Shown here one piece after another: positions 21,508-31,568 of a DNA stretch of 64,000 nt. Origin of the DNA: Aeromicrobium terrae. Lineage in GTDB: Bacteria > Actinomycetota > Actinomycetes > Propionibacteriales > Nocardioidaceae. The first letter of the stretch is position 1; the number at the start of each line of letters is the position of its first letter. Location of the stretch: positions 310,001 to 374,000 of the forward strand of contig NZ_VDUX01000001.1 in NCBI RefSeq assembly GCF_008039565.1. The letters are read 5' to 3'. The notes beneath the pieces were generated by a model. The model was not told the DNA's origin and did not search any database. It saw only the letters and a list, made by a program, of their open reading frames with translations. The translations under genes and the position numbers were made by a program.

Positions 21508-22638
21508 ATGAGCCACAGCAGCGGGATCGACATGCTCAGCGGAGGTTCGGGACGCGGCGGACGTCGCGCCGAGCGGCCACCCCGTGGCGGCGGACGAGGC
21601 TTCGGCACGATCATCGTGCTCGGCCTGATCGTCGTCGCCCTGTTCTTCGGCTACCAGAAGGCCAAGGACGTGTTCGGCGGCCCGGACGACTACAGCGGAG
21701 CGGGCACCGGGTCCGTCACGGTGGAGATCCCGGCCGGCGCGAACGGCCAGCAGATCGCGAACATCCTGGCGAAGCAGGACGTCGTGAAGAGTGCCGAGGC
21801 GTTCTACCAGCTGTCCATCAAGGACGAGCGCGCGCAGACCATCCAGCCAGGCTTCTACAACCTCAAGAAGCAGATGTCGTCCGAGTACGCGCTCCGGGCG
21901 CTGATCGACCGCAAGAACCGGGTCGAGGGTAAGGTGACCATCCCCGAGGGTGCCCGCGTCGGCCAGATCGTGACGCTGATCGCGAAGAACACCGAGATCT
22001 CGGAGAAGGCGCTCACGACCGCGCTCGAGAAGCCGGACACGCTCGGCCTCCCCGCCGTGGCGAAGGGCAACCCCGAGGGCTACCTCTTCCCGGCCACGTA
22101 CACGGTCGAGCCGGGCACCACGGCCACCCAGCTGCTGAAGCAGATGGTGAAGAAGACGCTCGACACCGCGAAGAAGCTCGACATCGGGGAGCGGGCCCAG
22201 GCGCTCGGGCTCAGCGGCGAGGAGGTCCTCACCGTCGCCAGCATCCTGGAGTACGAGGCGAAGAAGGACGAGGACTACCCGAAGGTCGCCCGCGTCCTCT
22301 ACAACCGGCTGAAGATCGGGATGGCCCTGCAGCTCGACTCGACGGTGTCGTACGTGAGCAAGCGCAAGGGCGACGTGTTCACCACGCAGGCCGAGCGCGA
22401 CGACCCGTCGGAGTACAACACGTACCAGCACACCGGCCTGCCGCCCGGACCGATCGGATCGCCCGGCGAGAAGACCATCGAGGCCGCGCTGAACCCGGCT
22501 GAGGGGAACTGGCTGTACTTCGTCGCCATCAACCTGGAGACCGGCGAGACGGTGTTCTCGGAGACCAAGGCAGAGCACGACCGCGCGGTGGAGAAGCTGC
22601 GCGACTACTGCCGGTCCGCCGACGACAAGATCTGCTGA
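21508..22638 (+). CDS. mltG: Endolytic peptidoglycan transglycosylase MltG (YceG-like)
   Basis: About 376 residues from ATG 21508, chosen because GAAGGA lies just upstream; GTG 21496 in the ruvX stop is an alternative adding 4 residues. Cleaves nascent glycan strands at the membrane. Glycine/arginine-rich cytoplasmic tail, one transmembrane helix (about 33-52, IIVLGLIVVALFFGY), a LysM-like domain, then the YceG catalytic part with EGYLFPATY, the active-site Glu in VASILEYEAKK and NTYQHTGLPPGPIGSPG. The stop overlaps the aroE start (TGATG). Confidence 0.94.
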   Translation: MSHSSGIDMLSGGSGRGGRRAERPPRGGGRGFGTIIVLGLIVVALFFGYQKAKDVFGGPDDYSGAGTGSVTVEIPAGANGQQIANILAKQDVVKSAEAFYQLSIKDERAQTIQPGFYNLKKQMSSEYALRALIDRKNRVEGKVTIPEGARVGQIVTLIAKNTEISEKALTTALEKPDTLGLPAVAKGNPEGYLFPATYTVEPGTTATQLLKQMVKKTLDTAKKLDIGERAQALGLSGEEVLTVASILEYEAKKDEDYPKVARVLYNRLKIGMALQLDSTVSYVSKRKGDVFTTQAERDDPSEYNTYQHTGLPPGPIGSPGEKTIEAALNPAEGNWLYFVAINLETGETVFSETKAEHDRAVEKLRDYCRSADDKIC

Positions 22639-23441
22639 TGACACGCTGCGCCGTTCTCGGGTCGCCGATCGGGCACTCGTTGTCCCCGGTCATGCACCGG
22701 GCCGCGTACGCCGCGCTGGACCTCGACTGGACCTACGAAGCCGTCGAGGTCCAGGAGGACGGACTGCCGGCGTTCCTCGACGGTCTCGACGACGGCTGGC
22801 GCGGATTCTCCGTCACGGCACCGCTCAAGCGGGCCGCGGCCCGGCTGGCCACCAGCGTCGACGACGAGGTCGATCGACTCGGGGTGGCCAACACCGTCCT
22901 GCTCGACGGCGACGGCCGCTCGGCCCACAACACCGACGTCCCCGGCGCCGTGGCGGCGCTGGCCGAGCGCGGCGTCGAGGACGTCGAGCTCGTGCGCATC
23001 CTCGGCGGGGGAGCGACGGCGGCGTCGTTCGCCAGCGTCGCCCAACGGATGGGTGCCCGGCGTGTCGAGCTGTTCGTGCGGGAGCCGTCGCGAGCCGTGG
23101 ACGCGGCCCAGGTCGCCGAGAAGCTCGGGCTGGAGGTGGGGGTCCGGACGATCGACAAGCCGATTCTCGACGTGGCCGAGCTGCTGGTGTCGACGGTCCC
23201 GTCCGACGTCATCGGCTCGCGCAGCCACGAGCTCGTCGAGTCGGCGCGAGCGGTCTTCGACGTCGTGTACGACCCCTGGCCGTCCCGCCTGGTGGAGGCG
23301 GCGGTCAGCGCCGAGCGACCCGCGGTCTCGGGGATCGACCTGCTGGCGCACCAGGCCGCGCTGCAGGTCGAGCTGATGACCGGGCGCACCGTGGACGTCG
23401 CGGTGCTCCGCGACGCCGCGCTTGACTCCCTTCCTGACTAG
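22638..23441 (+). CDS. aroE: Shikimate dehydrogenase
   Basis: 267 residues. Reduces 3-dehydroshikimate. Seen: substrate loop GSPIGHSLSPVMHRAAY, lysine/aspartate pair region with TAPLKRAAARL and HNTDVPG, then the nucleotide-binding glycine loop ILGGGATAAS (about residue 120). The second Rossmann motif lacks the classic NRT sequence (VELFVREPS), so cofactor preference is unclear. The TAG stop begins the hexamer before the next gene. Confidence 0.94.
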   Translation: MTRCAVLGSPIGHSLSPVMHRAAYAALDLDWTYEAVEVQEDGLPAFLDGLDDGWRGFSVTAPLKRAAARLATSVDDEVDRLGVANTVLLDGDGRSAHNTDVPGAVAALAERGVEDVELVRILGGGATAASFASVAQRMGARRVELFVREPSRAVDAAQVAEKLGLEVGVRTIDKPILDVAELLVSTVPSDVIGSRSHELVESARAVFDVVYDPWPSRLVEAAVSAERPAVSGIDLLAHQAALQVELMTGRTVDVAVLRDAALDSLPD

Positions 23442-23444
23442 GCT
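23439..23444 (+). promoter_or_regulatory. Putative -10 box overlapping the aroE stop codon
   Basis: TAGGCT, made of the aroE stop TAG plus GCT, 6 bases before GTG 23451, with no ribosome binding site. Confidence 0.45.
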
Positions 23445-23450
23445 GCGCGG

Positions 23451-24125
23451 GTGACTGTCCTGCTCGCCGCGCTCGCGGCTGCCCTGATCGGTGCCGTGGG
23501 ACCGCAGGCGATCCGCCGACTTCCCGAGCCGGAGCCCGATCCCGAGGACGACGAGGTCAAGCCGCTCTACGCCGACATCGCCGACGCGCGACTGCTGGCC
23601 GTGTGGCTCGCCGTCGGGTCGGCCGCCGCGGCTGCGCTGGTCGCGTGGCAGGTCCCAGACGAGCTGGTCCCCGCATGGGTGCTGTTCTGCGCGATGGGGT
23701 CGTGGCTGACGTACATCGACCTGCGCACCCGGTACCTCCCGTTCCTGCTGACCGTCCCGCTGCACGTCGGCGTGCTCGCGCTCGTCGCGCTGGCCGCCCT
23801 CCTGTTGGACGACTGGGACGTCCTCCTCCACGGAGTCGTCGGCAACGCGGTCGTGTTCGGCGCGTTCTGGCTGATCCACTTCGTCGGCCGGTTCTTCCGC
23901 GGCGGGAGCTTCGGCTACGGCGACGTGCGGCTCGGCGGCATCATCGGCCTCGCCCTCGGAGCCCTCGGGTCGCAGCCCACGTTCATCGGCACGTACGCCG
24001 GCTGGCTGCTCGGCGCGATCTTCGGCGTCGTGCACACGATGCGCACGCGGCGGGGCATCCGGTCGTCCTACGCGTTCGGTCCGTACCTCGTCATCGGCGC
24101 CGTCATCGGAGCAGCGACCTCCTAG
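23451..24125 (+). CDS. A24-family prepilin peptidase-like membrane protein
   Basis: 224 residues with about six hydrophobic helices. The two aspartates expected of the aspartyl protease are visible: Asp in YIDLRTRYLP and Asp in GYGDVRLG (the GxGD motif). The N-terminal methyltransferase domain with its four-cysteine zinc site is absent, so it is the short peptidase-only form. No pilin or pilus genes are in the window. The gene sits between aroE and aroC, a position seen in several actinobacteria; substrates may be Flp-type pilins encoded elsewhere. Confidence 0.85.
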   Translation: MTVLLAALAAALIGAVGPQAIRRLPEPEPDPEDDEVKPLYADIADARLLAVWLAVGSAAAAALVAWQVPDELVPAWVLFCAMGSWLTYIDLRTRYLPFLLTVPLHVGVLALVALAALLLDDWDVLLHGVVGNAVVFGAFWLIHFVGRFFRGGSFGYGDVRLGGIIGLALGALGSQPTFIGTYAGWLLGAIFGVVHTMRTRRGIRSSYAFGPYLVIGAVIGAATS

Positions 24126-24152
24126 CAGGACCCGCGTGGGAGAATCGTTGCC

Positions 24153-25331
24153 ATGCTCCGTTGGCTGACTGCCGGTGAATCCCACGGCCCCGCACTCGTC
24201 GCGGTCCTCGAAGGACTGCCGGCGGGCGTCCAGGTGACCAGCAAGGACATCCAGGACGCGCTGGCCCGCCGCCGGCTCGGCTACGGCCGTGGTGCCCGGA
24301 TGTCGTTCGAGGCCGACGAGCTCGAGATCGTCGGGGGCATCCGGCACGGCTCCACCCTGGGCAGCCCGGTCGCCCTGCGCATCGGCAACAGCGAGTGGCC
24401 GAAGTGGGAGCAGGTCATGGCCGCCGACCCGGTCGACGAGGAGACGCTCGCCGGCCTCAAGCGTGGAGCGCCGCTGACCCGACCGCGCCCCGGGCACGCC
24501 GACCTCGCCGGCATGCAGAAGTACGGCTTCGACGAGGCCCGCCCGGTGCTCGAGCGGGCCAGCGCCCGCGAGACCGCCGCCCGCGTGGCCCTCGGCGAGA
24601 TCGCCGCCCAGTTCATCGAGCAGGCCACCGGAGCCACGATCGTGTCCCACGTCGTCGAGCTCGGCACGGTGCGCGCGCCGGCCGGGGTCATCCCGAGCCG
24701 CTCCGACCTGGAGGCGCTCGACGCCGACCCGGTCCGCTGCTTCGACGCGGCCACCAGCGCCGCGATGGTGGCCGAGATCGACGCCGCCCACAAGGACGGC
24801 GACACGCTCGGTGGGGTCGTCGAGGTCGTCGTGGAGGGGCTGCCGCCCGGACTCGGCTCGCACACGCACTGGGACCGTCGTCTCGACTCGCGCCTCGCCG
24901 CCGCGCTCATGGGCATCCAGGCCATCAAGGGCGTCGAGCTCGGCGACGGCTTCGACCTCGCCCGCACGCGCGGATCGCTCGCGCACGACGAGATGGAGCC
25001 CACCGACGAGGGCATCCGCCGGACCTCCGGACGCTCCGGCGGCACCGAGGGCGGCATGACCACGGGAGAGCTGCTGCGGGTCCGCGCCGCCATGAAGCCG
25101 ATCGCCACCGTGCCGCGGGCCCTGCGCACCGTCGACGTCGAGACCGGCGAGGCCACCACCGCGCACCACCAGCGCTCCGACGTCTGTGCGGTGCCGGCTG
25201 CCGGCATCGTCGCCGAGGCGATGGTGGCGCTCGTCGTCGCCGACGCCGTCCTGGAGAAGTTCGGCGGTGACTCGGTCCCGGAGACCCGGCGCAACGTCGA
25301 GGGCTACCTCGCGAACCTGAGACACCGGTGA
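24153..25331 (+). CDS. aroC: Chorismate synthase
   Basis: 392 residues. Converts EPSP to chorismate with reduced FMN. Seen: [18 protein letters not shown] at the N-terminus, [11 protein letters not shown], the [12 protein letters not shown] and AHDEMEP segments, and the C-terminal signature with [20 protein letters not shown] 24153 has no ribosome binding site; GAGAAT lies 7 bases upstream, which may be a weak leaderless promoter. The stop overlaps the aroK GTG (GTGA). Confidence 0.96.
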   Translation: MLRWLTAGESHGPALVAVLEGLPAGVQVTSKDIQDALARRRLGYGRGARMSFEADELEIVGGIRHGSTLGSPVALRIGNSEWPKWEQVMAADPVDEETLAGLKRGAPLTRPRPGHADLAGMQKYGFDEARPVLERASARETAARVALGEIAAQFIEQATGATIVSHVVELGTVRAPAGVIPSRSDLEALDADPVRCFDAATSAAMVAEIDAAHKDGDTLGGVVEVVVEGLPPGLGSHTHWDRRLDSRLAAALMGIQAIKGVELGDGFDLARTRGSLAHDEMEPTDEGIRRTSGRSGGTEGGMTTGELLRVRAAMKPIATVPRALRTVDVETGEATTAHHQRSDVCAVPAAGIVAEAMVALVVADAVLEKFGGDSVPETRRNVEGYLANLRHR

Positions 25332-25852
25332 GCACGGCCGGGAACCGGCCCGTCGTGGTCGTCGTGGGCCCGCCGGGTGCCGGCAAGTCGACGGTCGCCG
25401 CGGCGCTGGCGGAGCGGCTCGGTGTGCCCTTCCGCGACACCGACGACGACGTCGCCGAGCTGGCGGCCGCGAGCATCGAGGAGATCTTCGTCGACCACGG
25501 CGAGGCGCACTTCCGCGCGCTGGAGGAGCAGGCGGTCGAGCGGGCTCTCGCCGAGCACTCCGGCGTCCTGGCCCTGGGCGGCGGAGCCGTGCTGAGCGAA
25601 GCCACCCGTCGGCGCCTGGCGGACCACCGCGTCCTCTACCTCGAGGTCGGGCTGGCCGAGGCCTCCCGCCGGGTCGGGCTCAACGCCGCGGGCCGGCCGC
25701 TGCTGCTCGGGAACGTCCGGTCCCAGCTGAAGCAGATGCTCGACGCGCGGACCCCGCTCTACCGTGAGGTCGCCGACCTGACCGTGGCCACGGACGGCCT
25801 CGACGTCGACGCGGTCACCGACGCCGCCTACGACCTGCTGGAGAAGCCATGA
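25328..25852 (+). CDS. aroK: Shikimate kinase
   Basis: 174 residues. Phosphorylates shikimate. P-loop GPPGAGKST (about residues 13-21), shikimate-binding [18 protein letters not shown] and the lid region with RPLL. GTG start coupled to aroC; the stop overlaps the aroB ATG (ATGA), so aroC-aroK-aroB is a tight unit. Confidence 0.95.
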   Translation: MSTAGNRPVVVVVGPPGAGKSTVAAALAERLGVPFRDTDDDVAELAAASIEEIFVDHGEAHFRALEEQAVERALAEHSGVLALGGGAVLSEATRRRLADHRVLYLEVGLAEASRRVGLNAAGRPLLLGNVRSQLKQMLDARTPLYREVADLTVATDGLDVDAVTDAAYDLLEKP

Positions 25853-26928
25853 CGACGCGTCTCACCGTGGCCACCGGTGCGCCCTACGACGTGGTGATCG
25901 GGCACGGCGTCCTGTCGGAGCTGCGTGGCCTGGTGGGGACCGACGCCCGTCGCGTCGCCGTGGTGCACAGCCCCACGTTGCAGGACCGGGCCGAGGCGCT
26001 GCGGTCCGAGCTCACGGAGCTCGACGTCCACCTGCTCGAGGTGCCGGACGGCGAGGCCGCCAAGAACGCCGACGTGCTGACCAGCTGCTGGCGCACGCTG
26101 GGGGAGGCGGGCTTCACGCGCTCCGACGTCGTCATCGGCCTCGGCGGCGGCGCCACTACCGACCTGGCCGGCTTCGTGGCGGCCAGCTGGCTGCGCGGCG
26201 TGCGCTTCGTCAACCTGCCCACCACCGTCCTGGGCATGGTGGACGCCGCGGTGGGCGGCAAGACCGGCATCAACACCGAGGCCGGCAAGAACCTGGTCGG
26301 CGCGTTCCACGAGCCGGCCGGCGTGCTGTGCGAGCTCGACGTCCTCGCCACGCTGCCGCCCGAGGAGGTGCGCAGTGGACTCGCCGAGGTGGCGAAGTGC
26401 GGCTTCATCGCCGACCCCACGATCCTCGAGCTGATCGAGGCGGCCCCCGAGGCCGTCGCCGACACCGCGTCCCCGCTCGTCGCCGAGCTGATCACGAAGG
26501 GGATCGCCGTGAAGGCGGCCGTGGTGGCGGGAGACCTGAAGGAGACCGGGCCCGGCGGTTCCGTGGGACGTGAGGCGCTGAACTACGGACACACACTCGG
26601 CCACGCGCTGGAGCGGGTGAACAGCTTCGGGATCCGGCACGGTGAGGCGATCTCCGTCGGCATGGTCTTCGTCGCCGAGCTGGCGCACCGCAGCGGACGC
26701 ATCGACGCCGATCTCCTGGAGCGCCATCGTTCGGTCCTGCGGAGCCTCGGCCTGCCCACCACGGACGAGACACCGTTCGACACGCTGCTCGAGGCCATGC
26801 GGCTCGACAAGAAGACGCGCGGCACCCAGCTGCGCTTCGTCGTGCTCGACGACCTCGCCCGCCCGGCCGTCCTCGCCGGTCCCGACGACGACCTGCTGCG
26901 TGAGGCTCACGCGGCTCTGCGCCCGTGA
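25849..26928 (+). CDS. aroB: 3-dehydroquinate synthase
   Basis: 359 residues. Second shikimate step, NAD- and metal-dependent. Seen: DGEAAKN, the GLGGGATTDLAGFVAASWLRGV nucleotide-binding stretch, the TTVLGMVDAAVGGKTGIN core, and metal ligands in NYGHTLGHALE (His pair) plus an upstream Glu. Overlaps aroK at its start and the peptidase gene at its end (GTGA). Confidence 0.96.
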   Translation: MTTRLTVATGAPYDVVIGHGVLSELRGLVGTDARRVAVVHSPTLQDRAEALRSELTELDVHLLEVPDGEAAKNADVLTSCWRTLGEAGFTRSDVVIGLGGGATTDLAGFVAASWLRGVRFVNLPTTVLGMVDAAVGGKTGINTEAGKNLVGAFHEPAGVLCELDVLATLPPEEVRSGLAEVAKCGFIADPTILELIEAAPEAVADTASPLVAELITKGIAVKAAVVAGDLKETGPGGSVGREALNYGHTLGHALERVNSFGIRHGEAISVGMVFVAELAHRSGRIDADLLERHRSVLRSLGLPTTDETPFDTLLEAMRLDKKTRGTQLRFVVLDDLARPAVLAGPDDDLLREAHAALRP

Positions 26929-27980
26929 CCGTCGAGCGGCGCGCCCGGGCCGTCGAGGCGATCCAGGCACTGGGCGCGGACGGCCTGCTCGTGACCACGC
27001 TGGTCAACGTCCGGTACCTGACCGGGTTCACCGGCTCCAACGGAGCGCTGCTCGTGCCCGCCGACGGACCCGCCGTGTTCCTGACCGACGGCCGGTACAA
27101 GGACCAGGCGGCGGCCGAGCTGCCCGACGTGGAGCACGTCATCACCCGCGACCTCGTCGGCGAGGCCTCCGGACGCATGCCGGGCCGCTGGGCCGTCGAG
27201 ACGCACACGCTGAGCGTCGACGACCACGCCCGTCTGACCGACCTCGACACCGTCTCAGCGGACCGGCTCGTCGAGGGTCTCCGCGAGGTGAAGGACGAGA
27301 TCGAGGTCGCGGCGCTGCGTCGCGCGTGCGCCATCTCCGTCGAGGCTCTGCAGGGGCTGCTGACCGGCCCGTTGGTGGGCCGCACCGAGCGCGAGGTGGC
27401 CCGCGACCTCGAGAACCGCATGATCGACCTCGGCGCCGAGGCGATCGCCTTCGACACGATCCTGGCGTCCGGCCCGAACAGCGCCATCCCGCACCACAGC
27501 CCCACCGACCGCGTGCTCGCCGCCGGCGACCTCGTGAAGGCCGACTTCGGAGCACGGGTCGACGGCTATCACGCCGACTGCACCCGCACCGTCGTGCTCG
27601 GCACACCGGACGACTGGCAGCGCGAGGCGCACGCCGTCGTGCAGGCGTCGCAGGCGGCCGGGGTCCAGGCACTCGTCGAGGGGGCTGCCCTCGCCGACGT
27701 GGACGCCCTCGCCCGGGAGGTCCTGGACGACGCGGGCTGGCTCGAGCACTTCACCACCGGCCTCGGCCACGGCGTCGGGCTCGAGATCCACGAGGACCCG
27801 TTCATCGGCCGCAGCCACGCCGGTAGACTGGCGCGCTGCACCACCCTGACGATGGAGCCGGGCGTCTACGTCCCGGGTCGCGGGGGCGTGCGCATCGAGG
27901 ACACCGTCGCGGTGACCGGCTCGGGCGCACCGCCCGAGGTGCTCACCACCATGACTACCGACCTGTTGGAGATCGCCTGA
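26925..27980 (+). CDS. pepQ: M24-family Xaa-Pro aminopeptidase/dipeptidase
   Basis: 351 residues. Creatinase N-terminal domain (about 1-125, [13 protein letters not shown]) and pita-bread catalytic domain with the metal ligands visible: two Asp in [18 protein letters not shown], His in [14 protein letters not shown], Glu in [10 protein letters not shown] and Glu in GVRIEDTV. It should cleave proline-containing peptides in the cytosol. It is a standard neighbour of aroB and efp. The stop overlaps the efp ATG. Confidence 0.93.
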   Translation: MTVERRARAVEAIQALGADGLLVTTLVNVRYLTGFTGSNGALLVPADGPAVFLTDGRYKDQAAAELPDVEHVITRDLVGEASGRMPGRWAVETHTLSVDDHARLTDLDTVSADRLVEGLREVKDEIEVAALRRACAISVEALQGLLTGPLVGRTEREVARDLENRMIDLGAEAIAFDTILASGPNSAIPHHSPTDRVLAAGDLVKADFGARVDGYHADCTRTVVLGTPDDWQREAHAVVQASQAAGVQALVEGAALADVDALAREVLDDAGWLEHFTTGLGHGVGLEIHEDPFIGRSHAGRLARCTTLTMEPGVYVPGRGGVRIEDTVAVTGSGAPPEVLTTMTTDLLEIA

Positions 27981-28543
27981 TGGCCACCACGAACGACCTG
28001 AAGAACGGCATGGTTCTGAACCTCGAGGGACAGCTCTGGTCCATCGTGGAGTTCCAGCACGTGAAGCCCGGCAAGGGCCCGGCCTTCGTGCGCACCAAGA
28101 TGAAGAACATCGAGTCCGGCAAGGTCGTCGACAAGACGTTCAACGCCGGCACCAAGGTCGAGACCGCCACGGTCGACCGCCGCGACATGCAGTACCTGTA
28201 CAACGACGGCACCAGCTATGTCTTCATGGACGTCCAGACCTACGACCAGCTCGAGGTTCCGCGCGAGGCGATGGGCTCGGCCGTGGACTTCCTGCTGGAG
28301 AACCAGAACGCCGTCGTCGCCACCAACGAGGGCCGCGTGCTGTACGTCGAGCTCCCGGCCTCGGTCGAGCTCCTCATCGAGCACACCGACCCGGGCCTGC
28401 AGGGCGACCGCTCCAGCGGCGGCACCAAGCCCGCGCGCCTGGAGACGGGCCGCGAGATCCAGGTCCCGCTGTTCCTCACCACCGGCGAGAAGGTCAAGGT
28501 CGACACCCGCGACGGCAACTACCTCGGCCGCGTCTCCTCGTAA
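27980..28543 (+). CDS. efp: Elongation factor P
   Basis: 187 residues. Relieves ribosome stalling at polyproline. Three OB-like domains; the loop that carries the functional lysine reads [12 protein letters not shown] (about residues 29-40). Actinobacterial EF-P generally acts without the beta-lysyl modification, and no modification genes are seen here. Start in TGATG with the peptidase, stop in TAATG with nusB. Confidence 0.97.
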   Translation: MATTNDLKNGMVLNLEGQLWSIVEFQHVKPGKGPAFVRTKMKNIESGKVVDKTFNAGTKVETATVDRRDMQYLYNDGTSYVFMDVQTYDQLEVPREAMGSAVDFLLENQNAVVATNEGRVLYVELPASVELLIEHTDPGLQGDRSSGGTKPARLETGREIQVPLFLTTGEKVKVDTRDGNYLGRVSS

Positions 28544-28947
28544 TGGGAGCGCGCACCCGCTACCGGAAGCGCGCACTCGACATCCTCTTCGAGTCCGAGC
28601 TGCAGGGCCTGCCACCGGGCGGTTCGCTGGCCGAGCGTCGTGAGACCAACGAGCCGCCGATCAACGAGTACACCGTCGGCCTGGTCGAGGGCGTCGCCGC
28701 TCACCTCGAGCAGATCGACGCCGCCCTGGCCGAGCACTCCACCGGCTGGTCGCTGGACCGGATGCCCGGGGTCGACCGCAACCTGCTGCGCATCGCCACG
28801 TACGAGATCTGGTTCGCCGACGACGTCCCCGACGCGGTCGCCGTGAGCGAGGCCGTCGAGCTGGCCCGTGAGCTGTCCACGGACGAGTCGCCCGGATTCG
28901 TCAGCGGCCTGCTCAGCGCCGTCGTCCGAGCCAAGGCAGCGAGCTAG
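28543..28947 (+). CDS. nusB: Transcription antitermination protein NusB
   Basis: 134 residues. Binds boxA RNA with S10 to support rRNA transcription. Arg-rich N-terminal helix (GARTRYRKRALDILFESEL), then the all-helical fold with IDAALAEHS, VDRNLLRIATYEI and the C-terminal DESPGFVSGLLSAVV signature. Coupled to efp by TAATG. Confidence 0.95.
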   Translation: MGARTRYRKRALDILFESELQGLPPGGSLAERRETNEPPINEYTVGLVEGVAAHLEQIDAALAEHSTGWSLDRMPGVDRNLLRIATYEIWFADDVPDAVAVSEAVELARELSTDESPGFVSGLLSAVVRAKAAS

Positions 28948-28982
28948 CCCGCTCCCGATTCGCGGTCGCCGCTCGACTCGCC

Positions 28983-28988
28983 TACGGT
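28983..28988 (+). promoter_or_regulatory. Putative -10 box for the osmoprotectant transporter operon
   Basis: TACGGT lies 7 bases before ATG 28996 with no ribosome binding site, a leaderless-type start. Confidence 0.45.
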
Positions 28989-28995
28989 CGAAGCG

Positions 28996-29646
28996 ATGAC
29001 TGGCTTCGTCGAGTTCGTGCAAGACCGATGGAGTGTTCTCTCGTTCCTCGCCTACCAGCACGCGAGTCTCGTGGTGCAGACGCTCCTGATCGCCACGGCC
29101 ATCGCGGTCGTGCTCGGAGTGCTCGTCTACCGTTCGCCGGTGGGCGTCAGCGCGGCGCAGACCTTCTCCGCGGTCGGCCTGACGTTCCCGTCGTACGCGA
29201 TGCTCGGCCTGCTGGTGGGCATCGTCAGCATCGGCGTGCTCCCGTCGGTCATCACGCTCGTGTTCTTCGGCGTGCTGCCGATCCTGCGCAACGTCGTGGT
29301 CGGCCTCACCGGTGTCGACCAGACGCTCGTCGAGTCCGCGCGCGGGATGGGGATGACGCGCCTCGGCACGCTGCTGCGCCTCGAGCTGCCGCTCGCGTGG
29401 CCGGTGATCATGACCGGCGTCCGGGTGTCCGGCCAGATGCTGATGGGCATCGCGGCCATCGCGGCCTACGCCCTCGGGCCGGGTCTGGGCGGCTACATCT
29501 TCTCCGGCATCTCCCGCACCGGTGGAGCCAACGCCACCAACTCGATCGTCGCGGGCACCGTCGGGATCCTGCTCCTCGCGGTGCTGCTCGACCTCGCCCT
29601 GAACCTCGTCACCCGCCTCACCACCCCCAGGGGGATTCGTGTCTGA
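28996..29646 (+). CDS. Glycine betaine/choline-type ABC transporter permease (OpuCB/OpuCD-like)
   Basis: 216 residues, about six hydrophobic helices. The EAA-type coupling loop reads ESARGMGMTRLGTLLRLELPLAWPVI in two pieces (about residues 115-140), typical of the OpuC/ProW permeases. First gene of a four-gene importer (permease, ATPase, permease, binding lipoprotein). Its stop overlaps the ATPase start by 8 bases. The two permeases are related but not identical, so the channel is probably a heterodimer. Confidence 0.92.
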   Translation: MTGFVEFVQDRWSVLSFLAYQHASLVVQTLLIATAIAVVLGVLVYRSPVGVSAAQTFSAVGLTFPSYAMLGLLVGIVSIGVLPSVITLVFFGVLPILRNVVVGLTGVDQTLVESARGMGMTRLGTLLRLELPLAWPVIMTGVRVSGQMLMGIAAIAAYALGPGLGGYIFSGISRTGGANATNSIVAGTVGILLLAVLLDLALNLVTRLTTPRGIRV

Positions 29647-30784
29647 CAGCGAGCACGGCCAGAGCATCCGGCTGGAGAACGTCACCAAGCGGTACCCGGG
29701 ACAGCGCACGCCCGCCGTCGACGACGTGACGATGGAGATCCCGGCCGGGGAGATCGTGATGCTCGTCGGCCCGTCCGGGTGCGGCAAGACCACCACGATG
29801 AAGATGATCAACCGCCTGATCGAGCCCACCAGCGGCCGGATCTTCATCGGCGACGACGACGTCACGAAGGCGAACGCCGACGACCTGCGCCGCCACATCG
29901 GCTACGTGATCCAGGGCGCCGGGCTGTTCCCGCACATGAGCGTTGGCGACAACATCGCGCTGGTGCCGCGACTGCTGAAGTGGGACAAGAAGAAGGTCGA
30001 CGCCCGCATCGACGAGCTGCTGGAGCTGGTGAACCTCGACCCCGGCCAGTACCGCGACCGGTACCCGAAGGAGCTGTCCGGCGGCCAGCAGCAGCGCGTG
30101 GGCGTGGCCCGGGCGCTCGCCGCCGACCCGCCGGTGCTCCTCATGGACGAGCCGTTCGGCGCGGTGGACCCGATCACCCGCCAGCGTCTGCAGGACGAGC
30201 TGCTGCGCCTGCAGGAGGAGCTGCGCAAGACGATCGTGTTCGTCACGCACGACTTCGACGAGGCGATGAAGCTCGGCGACCGCATCGCGATCCTCCAGGT
30301 CGGCTCGCAGATCGTGCAGTACGACACCCCCGAGGCGATCCTCGCCGACCCGGCCGACGAGTTCGTCGAGGACTTCGTCGGCAGCGGCACCGCGCTCAAG
30401 CAGCTCAGCCTGACACGCGTGCGCGACGTGGAGCTGCACGACGCCGCCGTCGCGCGGGTCGGGGCCGACGCCCGCGAGGCCGTCTCCGCGGCCCGCGACC
30501 TGGGTCGCGAGTGGATCATCGTGCTCGACGACCAGGACCGCCCGCTGCGCTGGGTCCCGGTCCGCGACGTGGAGCGGAACGGCACGCTGAGCTCCGTCAC
30601 CCGCGACGACGACCTCGAGGCCGTCACCCTCTCGTCCACGCTGAACGACGCGCTCGACGAGATGCTCACCTCGTCGCACGGGGTCGTCGTAGTCACCGGG
30701 CGCCGCAACGCCTATCAGGGCGTCGTCCGGGTCGAGACGATCATGGACGCGATGCAGCAGCTCCAGGGGGCGAGCTCGCCGTGA
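29639..30784 (+). CDS. Osmoprotectant ABC transporter ATPase with C-terminal CBS region (OpuCA-like)
   Basis: 381 residues. Walker A GPSGCGKTT (about residues 40-48), Q-loop VIQGAGLFPHMSV, signature LSGGQQQRVGVARAL, Walker B VLLMDEPFGAVDP and switch His VTHDFDEAM. A C-terminal extension after about residue 255 carries a CBS-like module (WVPVRDVERNGTL...MLTSSHGVVVV), which in this family can sense ionic strength. GTG start with a GGGGG tract 5 bases upstream. The stop overlaps the next GTG. Confidence 0.94.
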   Translation: MSDSEHGQSIRLENVTKRYPGQRTPAVDDVTMEIPAGEIVMLVGPSGCGKTTTMKMINRLIEPTSGRIFIGDDDVTKANADDLRRHIGYVIQGAGLFPHMSVGDNIALVPRLLKWDKKKVDARIDELLELVNLDPGQYRDRYPKELSGGQQQRVGVARALAADPPVLLMDEPFGAVDPITRQRLQDELLRLQEELRKTIVFVTHDFDEAMKLGDRIAILQVGSQIVQYDTPEAILADPADEFVEDFVGSGTALKQLSLTRVRDVELHDAAVARVGADAREAVSAARDLGREWIIVLDDQDRPLRWVPVRDVERNGTLSSVTRDDDLEAVTLSSTLNDALDEMLTSSHGVVVVTGRRNAYQGVVRVETIMDAMQQLQGASSP

Positions 30785-31566
30785 GCACCGCCACCGCCGT
30801 CGATCCGGGTACCCAGGTCACCGGCGCGACCGTCGCGACGGAGCGCCCCGGGCTCGCCCGGTGGATCGTCCAGCCGCTGGTCTGCGTGGCGGTGGTCGTG
30901 GGCGCCCTCGTCTACGTGAACCGGGCCAGCGTGTCCGACAGCGAGCGGCGATCCCTGAGCGTCGACAACCTGACCACGCTCCTCGGCCAGCACATGTTCA
31001 TCAGCGTCGCCGCCACCGTGCTGACGTGCGTCATCGCGATCCCGCTCGGCGTCCTGCTGACCCGCGGCGCGATGCGCCGGTTCTCCAAGCCCGTGATCAC
31101 CGTCGCCGGGTTCGGCCAGGCCGCCCCCGCGATCGGCCTGATCGCCCTCGGCGCCGTGGTGTTCGACGTCGGGCGGACCGGGGCCATCGCGGCGCTGACC
31201 GTCTACGGCGTGCTGCCGATCGTCGCCAACACCGTCACCGGGCTCGACGGGGTCGACTCGCGGCTCGTCGAGGCGGCCCGCGGCATGGGGATGTCCGCCG
31301 TGTCCACGCTCCTGCGGGTCGAGCTGCCGCTCGCGCTGAAGGTCATCGTCGCGGGGGTCCGGACCGCGCTCGTGCTGATCGTGGGCACCGCGTCGCTGGC
31401 GACGTTCACCGGGGCGGGCGGCCTGGGCAACCTGATCACCACCGGCATCACCCTGCAGCAGAACGTGGTGCTGGTCGTCGGCGCCATCCTCGTCGCCGCG
31501 CTCGCCCTGTTCATCGACTGGCTCGCCCGGCTCGTGGAGCTGGTGGCGGCCCCGAAGGGACTGTGA
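30781..31566 (+). CDS. Osmoprotectant ABC transporter permease, second subunit
   Basis: 261 residues. It has an extra N-terminal helix and a roughly 40-residue periplasmic loop before the common permease core, then the coupling motif EAARGMGMSAVSTLLRVELP and FTGAGGLGNLITTGI. GTG start inside the ATPase stop (GTGA). It pairs with the shorter permease at 28996. Confidence 0.92.
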   Translation: MSTATAVDPGTQVTGATVATERPGLARWIVQPLVCVAVVVGALVYVNRASVSDSERRSLSVDNLTTLLGQHMFISVAATVLTCVIAIPLGVLLTRGAMRRFSKPVITVAGFGQAAPAIGLIALGAVVFDVGRTGAIAALTVYGVLPIVANTVTGLDGVDSRLVEAARGMGMSAVSTLLRVELPLALKVIVAGVRTALVLIVGTASLATFTGAGGLGNLITTGITLQQNVVLVVGAILVAALALFIDWLARLVELVAAPKGL

Positions 31567-31568
31567 GG

